Source: Leptothoe spongobia TAU-MAC 1115 (lineage in GTDB: Bacteria > Cyanobacteriota > Cyanobacteriia > Phormidesmidales > Phormidesmidaceae). Taken from it: a stretch of DNA of 39,360 nucleotides. The translations under genes were made by a program, and so were the position numbers. Shown here piece after piece: positions 31,814 through 39,360 of this stretch (position 1 is its first letter; every line of letters starts with the position of its first letter). The stretch spans positions 1 through 39,360 of the forward strand of contig NZ_JADOES010000050.1 in NCBI RefSeq assembly GCF_018739885.1. The letters run 5' to 3'. The notes below the pieces were generated by a model. The model saw only the letters and a list, made by a program, of their open reading frames with translations, did not search any database and was not told the DNA's origin.

Positions 31814-33502
31814 CTAACAATTGAGGACTGATGCGATCGCATCTAGCAACTCCTGCGCCCGAATTGGTTTCGTTAAATAGCCATCAATGCCTTTATTGAT
31901 CAGACGCTCCTGAGTTTCTGCGATCGCATGGGCTGTGAGCATAATAATAGGAACCTTTTTCTGCTGCTGTTGACAATGGTCAAATATCTTTTGAGCAGCT
32001 TCTTCCCCACCCATGACTGGCATTTCTAAGTCCATCAGGACCAAATCAAAGGCATGCTCTAGAAACTGTTGACAGGCCTCCTGTCCATTATTTACCAAAC
32101 TAACAATACATCCATTTTTCTCTAACAGATGTTGTAACAGATGCTGACTCACAGGGTTATCCTCTGCTACCAAAACATGAATCGAATGATCTAAACAACG
32201 TAGAATCTCTTGAAACGTTTTTTTAGAGACCACTTTTCCAGGCTGAGCCTGCATAATAGGGCAGGTCAACGTAAAGTAAAAAGACGCTCCCTCTCCCAAC
32301 GTACTTTGGACCTGGAGATGTGACCCCATTAACTCTAACAAGCGTGACGAAATCGCTAGCCCTAATCCAGTCCCTCCATGTTCATGATAGGTATAATTAT
32401 CAGCCTGCACAAAGGGGGAAAAAATTGATTGTTGTTGATCCCTAGCAATGCCAATGCCGGTATCTGACACACAAAATTGAACAGTGACGTTACTAGCACT
32501 GAGCTGCTGTAAGCTACACTTCAAAACAATTGAACCAGTGGGTGGTGTAAACTTCACTGCATTACTGCACAGGTTGAGCAATACCTGAGAGAGTCGACTT
32601 TTATCAATGGACACTCTCTCTGGAATAGAGGACTCAATATCAATTGAGAATTGAAGTTGCTTCTGGGTGATCTCATCTTGCAAAACTTGTTGTATTTTCC
32701 TAGACAAGTTAATTAATGATGTTGATGTCGGATTAAGAGTTAGTTTATTCGCCTCAATCTTTGAAAAATCAAGGACATTGCTAATAATCGACTGCAGCAT
32801 ATGGGCCGATGTATTAGCAGTGTCTAAATGTTGTTGCTGCTGAGCTGAAAGCTGAGAATCACTTAATAAGTCTAAAGCGCCAATGATGCCATACAATGGT
32901 GTGCGAATATCATGGCTAATCATGGCTAAAAACTGAGATTTTGCCTGATTTGCCTGTAATGCTTCGGCATGGGCTTTCTCTAATACATTAGTGTAATGAG
33001 TGATTTTCTCAGAAAACAACCGAGCCTCTAACAAATGGACAACCTGAGAGGCTAATGTTTTGAGCCCGTTGATCTGTTTTTGATTTAACTTATTGGGAAT
33101 AAAATCAATCACACAGAGTGAGCCAAGATTATAGCCCCGAGGCGACATCAGCGGGATTCCTGCATAAAAACGAATCTTCGGATCTAGTTGCACCAATGGA
33201 TTATCCTGAACACGGACATCAACCAAAGCATCTTCGACAATAAATGGAACATTATCCAAAATGGTGTAGCCACAAAATGCCTGTTTCCTAGGTGTTTCCG
33301 ATACATCGAGACCACAAATAGATTTAAACCATTGACGATGCTTATCAACCAAACTGATCAGGCTGACGGGTGTCTGACAAATATAGGCGGCTAAACTGGT
33401 CAGCTCATCAAAGGATGCTTCAGGTGGAGTATCTAAAATCCTATAGCGCTCTAATTCCGTCAGTCGGTCACCATCATTTGCAGGAATAGGAGGAGCCGGC
33501 AT
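31814..33502 (-). CDS. Hybrid sensor histidine kinase, GAF-HisKA-HATPase-REC
   Basis: A 562-aa cytoplasmic protein with no membrane segment. It starts with a GAF domain (about 25-160; LDTPPEASFDELTSLAAYIC, CQTPVSLISLVDKHRQWFKS). The HisKA domain has H197 in FLAMISHDIRTPLYG. The HATPase domain has NLCSNAVKFTPP (N box, about 310-321), SDTGIGIA (346-353) and GGTGLGLAI (376-384). A receiver at about 441-560 has AEDN, D491 in LVLMDLEMP, T523 and K545. All catalytic residues are present. The GAF type resembles those beside diguanylate and kinase modules that sense redox or small molecules. No cognate transcription regulator is adjacent, so it may feed a separate Hpt protein. Two HIP1 sites lie in its 3' end. 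Confidence 0.93.
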   Translation of the reverse strand: MPAPPIPANDGDRLTELERYRILDTPPEASFDELTSLAAYICQTPVSLISLVDKHRQWFKSICGLDVSETPRKQAFCGYTILDNVPFIVEDALVDVRVQDNPLVQLDPKIRFYAGIPLMSPRGYNLGSLCVIDFIPNKLNQKQINGLKTLASQVVHLLEARLFSEKITHYTNVLEKAHAEALQANQAKSQFLAMISHDIRTPLYGIIGALDLLSDSQLSAQQQQHLDTANTSAHMLQSIISNVLDFSKIEANKLTLNPTSTSLINLSRKIQQVLQDEITQKQLQFSIDIESSIPERVSIDKSRLSQVLLNLCSNAVKFTPPTGSIVLKCSLQQLSASNVTVQFCVSDTGIGIARDQQQSIFSPFVQADNYTYHEHGGTGLGLAISSRLLELMGSHLQVQSTLGEGASFYFTLTCPIMQAQPGKVVSKKTFQEILRCLDHSIHVLVAEDNPVSQHLLQHLLEKNGCIVSLVNNGQEACQQFLEHAFDLVLMDLEMPVMGGEEAAQKIFDHCQQQQKKVPIIMLTAHAIAETQERLINKGIDGYLTKPIRAQELLDAIASVLNC

Positions 33503-33718
33503 ATAAGTATTAGGCAGAATCCTTTGGATTTACCCCTCTGCGGTTAATTATCAGAATAAGTGTTCTTATTATAGCTGGATGGCTCTTATTATTACTGCGA
33601 TCGCAACCTGCAAGTCATCATCCTGTCCATAGAACTGACAGGCAGTGTAAAACCGTTTCAGCCCCTTTGCCACCCATGTATCCCACTAAATTTTACAAAC
33701 ACTTTACGAATACATGGA

Positions 33719-36085
33719 TCAAGCATTTAAAACAATAGGTTGAGAATCCAGCTCAAATAACAACGGATCTAACACCTCCGCCACATCAGTTTCAAACCAC
33801 GTTGTCAAGAAGTTTGCATATTGGAATTTCACCTCATCCAGTTGCGAGAAAATCGTATGGGAATCGGCAATACCATCTCCCTGATACTGCACAACAACAC
33901 CTGTGTAAGGCCTACCATCATCTGACAATAAATTGTTTGCCACAGGGTAAGGCTCAATCCCCTCTAATCCATCAAGTGCCAATGAAACCTGCATTTCGGG
34001 CCAGATAATTGCTCCCGATTGTCTCAGTCCCGTAGCCAGTGCCATGGCATTAAACACGACCTCAGGTACTTCCGTATCCCCTTGTCCCACAGGCTTATAG
34101 ACAGACCGAACAGGATGCCCTGCCAACGGTCGCTGAGCTAAATAAGGTGCATAAACAATCGGATCAGCTACCTCCCAAGCTTCTTCCAACAACTGCAACC
34201 CTGGATACAATGGATCAAGAGGCTGTAATGTCCCTAATAATAAGCCTGCTGCATCTGACAATTCTGTTTCTGAAATGAGCAGGGGCCATAACCCAGGCGA
34301 TCCAGTCGGAATCACAACTCCTACGTTAGGTTCTATTGCCCCCAGCATATTGGCAAACTGAGCCCCTAAGGATTGGCCTAAAACAGCCACTGCATCAGTG
34401 TCCACCCTAAACGCGTCAGTGTCTACCCTAAAATTGACATCATCCTCAGGAATTAACTCAGCTGGGATTTCGAGATCTTCCAAAGCTTCTAATAGTAACC
34501 TTTGCTCAAACACTCCCTGTCGAAACGTGTCTCGGTAAGCGGCTAGGTTAGCAAAATTTAGATAAGCATCCGTGGGTGCATTCTCTAAACGTTCTGGATT
34601 GAGGGGTAGAGCGCTGCTGACAGTGGCAATGCCATATTCAGCAACAACATGAGCTGGCCCCAAGCCTGGAACTCTCTCACCACCAGGTACTAAAATCGGT
34701 CCTCGATCCACAACCTGCGTACTTAAACCATTGGAACCATGCTGATACATCAGCAGTGGGAAACCCTCATCAGTCAAAAACTGTCCCTTGGGAATCGTAA
34801 TCACAACAGGAGCATTTTCTAATCGCTGTTCTACCAGCAAACCGTCGGGTGTAAAGTCAAACAATCCCTCAGAGTTAAAGGGCGGCGTCCCTTGCTGAAA
34901 CTGGGGAAATTCAATTGTGCCATGAAATTCCCAGAACCGCTCATGGGTAGCCCCATCGTCCGGATCTAGACGTAGATTTTCAATTGTCAGATCATATCGA
35001 TCGACCACCTGCTGTGAAAGCTGAGCCATCTCACCTACTGGGTCACCGGTGGTAAATACAGTTGCGATCGCAATATCTCGACGAGAGAGACCGACTTGTT
35101 GCAAAGTTTCTCGGAGAGGCTGATACACCTCATAGGCGTCTATCTCAGCAGGGTTTTGAGGTGGGCCATTGGCCAGCAATCGCTCTAGCGTATCGGGGGT
35201 ATCTAAACGTCGCCCAACGATATCCCGAAGAGAGCGCTGTACCACATAGGCATACTGACGCTTTGGATGTAGGACGATGCCGGGTGCGGGTCCCACTGAC
35301 AATAAAAAATCAGGTACATAATTTAGATCAGGACGTGGTGTGGAGGCAATGGTGGGATAGAGTTTCCCCCGTTCAGGAGACGTTGGATCCACATCCATTA
35401 ATAAAATAGGAGACTGTAAATCGGCTGGAATAATATCCTCTGGATCCAGGTCAGCCAGGGGCCGATTAAACCGAAAATAGCCTGCGGTAACCGTAGAAAA
35501 CCCAACTTCGTCATCCGCAATCTGTCTTAACCCACGAATAACTGGGTTATCATCCCAAATGGGAAAGTCGGATAGCTCTGGGCGTCCCAATTCATCCAGA
35601 CGCAGGTCAAAGGGGTAGGGCAGATTATAAAAGCTGTCTTCATTGGCTAGATCAGCATTCAAATCAAACCGTGCAACTGTTCGTCTAAAGAAATTATCAA
35701 AAAAGCCTTGGCTTGAAACTTGCGACGATGATGTTAAATCCTCAGAACCGCGCTCACCGACAATCTGGCCCTCTATAGGTAGATTATTAAGCCCATCTTT
35801 GCCTGGGTCAGCAACAGTCTGGTCCAACGATATAGGTGACTCTGCTGATACGACAATACCTGGTAATACCTGGCTGATAGTTTGACTTGATAGCACATCA
35901 ATCTCTTGCAAACCTGCCTCTACAAGCGGCTCAAGCTCTAGGCTCGTTGACGTTAGGCTATTGGTAACATCACGAATCGATCGGTTTGAGAAGTCTGACA
36001 AAGACAGATTGCCAATATCTGCACTGATGTTTTGGGCAAAACTCAGCAGGTCTGAACTATCCGGTAATGATAGCTGAAAAGACAT
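33719..36085 (-). CDS. Large alpha/beta-hydrolase-like protein (lipase-like)
   Basis: A 788-aa protein of a type I associate with bacterial extracellular lipases of the VolA/Pla-1 kind and related myxobacterial proteins. An N-terminal 120 residues are Ser-rich and variable. About 150-350 hold an Ig-like or lipase-N-type region (YNLPYPFDLRLDE, FPIWDDNPVIRGL, GFSTVTAGYFRFNRPL, ATVFTTGDPVGEMA). The hydrolase core starts at about 427 (ITIPKGQFLT, FPLLMYQHGSNG, oxyanion HG at 449-450), and GQSLG at 570-574 gives nucleophile Ser572. A late GDGIADSH or DGLE region could give Asp and His. No signal peptide is seen. The sequence FRVDTDA is tandemly repeated at 552-565. Substrate and location are unknown. 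Confidence 0.7.
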   Translation of the reverse strand: MSFQLSLPDSSDLLSFAQNISADIGNLSLSDFSNRSIRDVTNSLTSTSLELEPLVEAGLQEIDVLSSQTISQVLPGIVVSAESPISLDQTVADPGKDGLNNLPIEGQIVGERGSEDLTSSSQVSSQGFFDNFFRRTVARFDLNADLANEDSFYNLPYPFDLRLDELGRPELSDFPIWDDNPVIRGLRQIADDEVGFSTVTAGYFRFNRPLADLDPEDIIPADLQSPILLMDVDPTSPERGKLYPTIASTPRPDLNYVPDFLLSVGPAPGIVLHPKRQYAYVVQRSLRDIVGRRLDTPDTLERLLANGPPQNPAEIDAYEVYQPLRETLQQVGLSRRDIAIATVFTTGDPVGEMAQLSQQVVDRYDLTIENLRLDPDDGATHERFWEFHGTIEFPQFQQGTPPFNSEGLFDFTPDGLLVEQRLENAPVVITIPKGQFLTDEGFPLLMYQHGSNGLSTQVVDRGPILVPGGERVPGLGPAHVVAEYGIATVSSALPLNPERLENAPTDAYLNFANLAAYRDTFRQGVFEQRLLLEALEDLEIPAELIPEDDVNFRVDTDAFRVDTDAVAVLGQSLGAQFANMLGAIEPNVGVVIPTGSPGLWPLLISETELSDAAGLLLGTLQPLDPLYPGLQLLEEAWEVADPIVYAPYLAQRPLAGHPVRSVYKPVGQGDTEVPEVVFNAMALATGLRQSGAIIWPEMQVSLALDGLEGIEPYPVANNLLSDDGRPYTGVVVQYQGDGIADSHTIFSQLDEVKFQYANFLTTWFETDVAEVLDPLLFELDSQPIVLNA

Positions 36086-36436
36086 TGCGGCAACCCCAGG
36101 AGCAACGTTACTTCATTATTGCTAAGGATAGTTCAGAGTCCTGGGCTTTTTCTGATCATTTACAAACTAATAAGATCAGGGCTACAAAGCCATACGGTGC
36201 GTTACGGCTTCGCCTAATAGCACCCTACAGGAGCAATTATTTTGGGAAACCTACTTAGCTCTCCCAATAGGAAATATTTTCTGATGAGACTTTTCAAAAG
36301 CTGAAGGCGTTAGTAATGCCAAAATGTCCGATGCAAAAAACTGAACCAAGCCATTACTGTCCAATCACAAATCAGTATCCGATTCAACGAGCCACTGATA
36401 TCCTGTTTAAGGTCTAATATTTTTTATGAGGCAAAT
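36086..36436. other. Intergenic, no gene found
   Basis: About 350 bp between the divergent hydrolase-like and DUF2656-like genes. A 63-codon frame overlapping the hydrolase 5' end has no support. No strong repeats or hairpins are seen. Confidence 0.4.
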
Positions 36437-36901
36437 ATGACAGCAACGACACGGATGCTCCTCTCCCACAACTGCACACTTCCCGAAGGCCAAGTATCCA
36501 CCCTAAGTCGTGCCGACTTTGCCAATGTTTTTATCGAAGGATTAAAGGCCCATGGGGATATTCAATGCAGCCTGATCGAAAATCCTCACTGGATGGTAGA
36601 AGTTCTGTTTAGTACACAATCCCCTACAGACATTGCCGCACTATGTGCCCAGTCCCTCGCATCCCAACGTGTAGCTGAGCCGGACAAACAGATCAACCGT
36701 CATACGGTGATGCTCTTAGGCGGCCTGAAAACCTCACCAGCCATAGGCACTTCCCCCACCTCTCTGCAGCCTGGTGAATGGGGTGTGGACGTGGTGGAAA
36801 CGGTCTCCCCCGATCAATTTTTAGCCGGTCTAAACTGGGATACGGTGACGGCTAGTAAACCCCCTGAGCAAATTTTCAAGGTTATTCGTGTAGCTGAGTA
36901 G
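36437..36901 (+). CDS. DUF2656-like cyanobacterial protein
   Basis: A 154-aa soluble protein: RMLLSHNCTLPEGQVSTLSR (about 6-25), FANVFIEGLKAHGDIQCSLI, NPHWMVEVLF (about 48-57), IAALCAQSLAS, MLLGGLKTSP (about 92-101) and PGEWGVDVVETVSPDQFLAG (about 112-131). This pattern fits DUF2656, a family I recall only from cyanobacteria, with no defined activity. A GAGG Shine-Dalgarno-like site precedes the ATG. It ends 7 bp before the PlsC gene, so the two probably share an operon. A link to lipid or thylakoid metabolism is only suggested by that. Confidence 0.7.
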   Translation: MTATTRMLLSHNCTLPEGQVSTLSRADFANVFIEGLKAHGDIQCSLIENPHWMVEVLFSTQSPTDIAALCAQSLASQRVAEPDKQINRHTVMLLGGLKTSPAIGTSPTSLQPGEWGVDVVETVSPDQFLAGLNWDTVTASKPPEQIFKVIRVAE

Positions 36902-36908
36902 CGCTGCA

Positions 36909-37631
36909 ATGGCTGGTGACACAGCTCTAGACCTATCGCGCAGATTGCTCGCACTGGCTGGCCTCCAAGTAACTATCCACCACCAGGAGAGGGTCCCAAC
37001 GACAGGCAGTCTGGTAGTGATTAGTAATCATCGCAGTTTGTTAGACGTACCACTGCTGATGACGGCCCTGGATCACCCAGTCAGATTTGCCTGTCACCAT
37101 TTTATGGGACACGTTCCTGGGATAAAACAGGTAGTCAACGCCCTAGGCTGTTTTCCGTTGGATCCACCGGGTAAACGGCCCCAGGCTTTTTTCCAGCAGG
37201 CGACTCGGTTTCTCCAAGCTGGTGAATCGGTAGGCCTCTTTCCGGAGGGAGCCCAGCCCATGATTCAGCCAGTGCCATCTCAGAAAATTGGACCTTTCCA
37301 AAGAGGGTTTGCCCACCTGGCCCTACAAGCTCCCGTCGAGCAGTTGGCAATTTTGCCCATCGCTATTGCCGCTACCAGGGAAACTATTACTCCAGTGGCT
37401 CCATTTAAGCTATTTCAGTGGCTAGCTCCCTCTGAGCCCCTATTTAACCGTTCTGGATGGCACCCGGCAGTCTACTATCACCAAGTTCACTTAAGGATTG
37501 GTCAACCCCTATGGATCACTGATGATCAGCGGAAACAATACCGGGGTAAGTCCTCAGGTATATTGGCTAAAACCATAACCCAGGCTTGTCATACTGAAAT
37601 TTCTGAACTGTTGGCGATGGGTAACCATTAA
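36909..37631 (+). CDS. 1-acyl-glycerol-3-phosphate acyltransferase (PlsC-like)
   Basis: A 240-aa PlsC-family protein. The catalytic NHxxxxD motif is NHRSLLD (residues 40-46), and block III FPEGxxx is FPEGAQP (111-117), with Glu and Gly kept but the usual Thr-Arg-Ser replaced. Block II-like (GIKQVVNALGCFPLDPPGKR) and block IV (LAILPIAIAAT) are recognisable. These enzymes acylate lysophosphatidate at the membrane to give phosphatidic acid. Substitution in FPEGTRS makes the exact acyl acceptor uncertain. The N-terminal LLALAGLQVTI could be peripheral. It follows the DUF2656-like gene by 7 bp and is convergent with the acetyltransferase gene 4 bp away. Confidence 0.85.
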   Translation: MAGDTALDLSRRLLALAGLQVTIHHQERVPTTGSLVVISNHRSLLDVPLLMTALDHPVRFACHHFMGHVPGIKQVVNALGCFPLDPPGKRPQAFFQQATRFLQAGESVGLFPEGAQPMIQPVPSQKIGPFQRGFAHLALQAPVEQLAILPIAIAATRETITPVAPFKLFQWLAPSEPLFNRSGWHPAVYYHQVHLRIGQPLWITDDQRKQYRGKSSGILAKTITQACHTEISELLAMGNH

Positions 37632-37635
37632 ACAA

Positions 37636-38193
37636 CTAGACCTGGCGAATAACTCGGCAGGGGCTACCTACAGCCACGCTATTGGCTGGAATATTTTTGG
37701 TTACGACACTGCCTGCGCCGATGCTACTGTTGTCACCAATGGTCACTCCAGGACAAATGATCGCTCCACCCCCAATCCACACATTGTTGCCAATGGTGAT
37801 GGGAGCAGCCATTTCCACCCCCGTTAGTCGCATGGCTGGGTCGGTGGGATGGTAGGCCGTGTAAATCTGCACATTGGGGGCAATCAGTACATTATCGCCA
37901 ATTGTTACCCAGTTACAATCGAGAATAGTGCAATTGACATTGATGTAGAGATTTTTGCCAGCTTGGATATGACAACCATAGTCACAATAAAAGGGTGGAT
38001 TAATATCAAATCCGGCACCAAGATTACTAAAAAGTGACTGTAGTATTTGCTGGCATTTGACTAAGTTATCAGGTGTTGCAATATTTAATGTGTGTAAATG
38101 GTGCTGAGTTGCTTGCCGCATTGTCACTAGCTCTGGATCAGTTGACAAATAAGGCTCACTTGCCAACATCTTTTGCCGTTCTGTTTTACCCAT
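37636..38193 (-). CDS. Sugar O-acetyltransferase, Maa/NodL/LacA type
   Basis: A 185-aa protein with an N-terminal maltose-acetyltransferase domain (KTERQKMLASEPYLSTDPEL, residues about 3-22) and a left-handed beta-helix of hexapeptide repeats (INVNCTILDCNWVTIGDNVLIAPNV region, then ITIGNNVWIGGGAIICPGVT, IGDNSSIGAGSVVTKNIPAN). The catalytic His is in YTAYHPTDP (about 114). The C-terminus VAVGSPCRVIRQV is standard. The enzyme uses acetyl-CoA to acetylate a sugar; substrate unknown. It is complete and 4 bp from the convergent PlsC stop. Confidence 0.92.
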   Translation of the reverse strand: MGKTERQKMLASEPYLSTDPELVTMRQATQHHLHTLNIATPDNLVKCQQILQSLFSNLGAGFDINPPFYCDYGCHIQAGKNLYINVNCTILDCNWVTIGDNVLIAPNVQIYTAYHPTDPAMRLTGVEMAAPITIGNNVWIGGGAIICPGVTIGDNSSIGAGSVVTKNIPANSVAVGSPCRVIRQV

Positions 38194-38396
38194 GGTTCAT
38201 AAGCATTCAGGGTTTGTCTAATATTTTACGCAATGGATAAAAAACGTAAACGAGTAAAAAGAGAGCCAATTGTAACAGTCTTTCTTCTTTTAGTTTATGG
38301 GTTAAACTAAAGAGAGTTCTTTAAAAGCAACAACTATTCATCGATGTATTGTTAGTATTTGTGAATTAGTGGTTTACGTGAGACTAGAAGGCTGTC

Positions 38397-39296
38397 ATGA
38401 AGGTACTGATTACAGGAGCTAGCGGTCGGTTTGCACGATTTGTCATCCGTGAGCTTGCGGATCGCTATGAGGTAGTCCTGACATCGCGTCATTCGCCACC
38501 CAAGGAATTTGCTCATTTACACTGGTTACAAGCAGATTTAACCTGTTTTGGAGACTGTCAACGAGTGATGCAGGGGATAGATGCGATTCAACATGTGGGG
38601 GCGCAGTCAGAGCCAACCGATCATCCGGAAATGCGAACTGACTTTACCACCCAGGGCATCCCTTTCGACACCACCTTCAAAACCAATCTTCTCGGCACCT
38701 ATTACCTGATGCAGGCCGCCGTCGAAGTCGGCGTTAAAACCGTCGTCATGACCGGCAGCAACTGTGCCCTCGGCCATGGCTTTCGCATCAGCTCCACACC
38801 ATTCCCTATCCAGTCCTTACCCATTGATGAACAGCATCCCTGCTATCCCGAAGACTCCTACAGCTTTACCAAGCATGCTGGGGAATCCTTGTTGGCTAGC
38901 TATACCCGTGCCTATGGCATCCGCACCTATGTCACCCGTCCCGCTGGCATTCGCACCGAAATCCAACGCCATGAAATGGCCAACACAGCTAAACCAGCCA
39001 AAGCATGGGATCCATGGTTTTGGGGGTGGGTCGGTAGCGAAGACTTGGCCCATGCCCAGCGTCTTCTCATGGAAGCTGCATCAGAACTACCTGAGCATGA
39101 TGTTTATTTTGTAAATGCTGATGACACCCATGCCCTAGAACCATCTCAAACCCTAATCAAACGCTTTAAACCAGAATGGCTTCCCCTGGTAAACCCATTA
39201 GAAAATCACCAAGCATTTATCCGCTGCGACAAAATTAAAAGACAAGTTGGCTGGGCACCAACCACAGATTGGAGACAATATTTATTGGACTTTTAA
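38397..39296 (+). CDS. NAD-dependent epimerase/dehydratase (extended SDR)
   Basis: A 299-aa short-chain dehydrogenase of the extended type. The dinucleotide-binding start is MKVLITGASGRFARFVIREL, with GASGRF in place of the usual GxxGxxG. DLT (about 47-49), IQHVGAQSEPTDHPE (about 64-78) and NLLGTYYLMQAAVEVGVKTV (about 99-118) follow, then MTGSN with the catalytic Ser and the YxxxK pair in DSYSFTKHAGE (about 158-168). TRPAGI (about 182-187) completes the core. Likely acts on a nucleotide sugar or similar; substrate unknown. AAGG precedes the ATG. It is divergent from the acetyltransferase and may be the start of a unit running off the window. Confidence 0.88.
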   Translation: MKVLITGASGRFARFVIRELADRYEVVLTSRHSPPKEFAHLHWLQADLTCFGDCQRVMQGIDAIQHVGAQSEPTDHPEMRTDFTTQGIPFDTTFKTNLLGTYYLMQAAVEVGVKTVVMTGSNCALGHGFRISSTPFPIQSLPIDEQHPCYPEDSYSFTKHAGESLLASYTRAYGIRTYVTRPAGIRTEIQRHEMANTAKPAKAWDPWFWGWVGSEDLAHAQRLLMEAASELPEHDVYFVNADDTHALEPSQTLIKRFKPEWLPLVNPLENHQAFIRCDKIKRQVGWAPTTDWRQYLLDF

Positions 39297-39360
39297 CAAA
39301 AAAATATTCCAGGTGTCTCTATCTCTGCACTCAGCAGAAAGAATTTAAGCTGAAAAGAGA

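Overview
The window looks like chromosomal DNA of a cyanobacterium, probably filamentous or Leptolyngbya-like, though I cannot name a genus. The evidence is at least a dozen HIP1 octamers (GCGATCGC) spread along it, a cyanobacterial-type CrtD carotenoid desaturase, ClpC, XisH/XisI, Uma2, FecR and GHL10 proteins, a DUF2656-like protein, and many genes of types I know mainly from cyanobacteria.

Layout. (1) 1-3192 is an accessory block: two plasmid-like genes on the minus strand (one cut by the window edge), a DUF5674 gene overlapping a small unknown gene, and a xisH-xisI pair. It ends at a 52-bp 3' fragment of a tRNA-Val(UAC) gene, which looks like an attachment-site remnant of an integrated element. 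(2) 3452-12705 is mostly core-like: a HEAT-like protein with a lysine-rich tail, an unknown gene plus crtD (myxoxanthophyll-type carotenoid desaturation), clpC, a small exported protein and an ABC-class ATPase. (3) 12841-17560 holds a one-helix protein, a Uma2 nuclease-fold gene, gnd (oxidative pentose phosphate pathway) and a ParM-like actin with a ParR-like partner. (4) 17939-26394 is an envelope/regulatory stretch: an exported FecR-domain protein with a long Pro-rich tail, a GHL10 glycosidase, a SUI1/YciH factor, unknown genes, and a membrane-anchored caspase-fold protein that has lost both catalytic residues. (5) 26852-29630 has an unknown membrane protein, rpmF (59 aa), and a decayed WD40/Ras-like GTPase locus followed by a frameshifted TIR domain. 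(6) 29631-39296 has a CPA2 antiporter fused to Usp domains, a GAF hybrid histidine kinase, a large alpha/beta-hydrolase-like protein, a DUF2656-like protein with a PlsC acyltransferase, a hexapeptide acetyltransferase and an NAD-dependent epimerase.

The main unexplained structure is a 72-73 bp inverted-repeat element (TAAACC...GGTTTA) present four times (13088, 17072, 19540, 26704). One copy supplies the stop codon and last residues of the Uma2 gene, and another lies between the ParM-like and ParR-like genes. The other leads are the chromosomal ParMR-like pair, the catalytically dead caspase, and the WD40-GTPase/TIR fossil, which looks like the wreck of a STAND-type signalling or defence gene.
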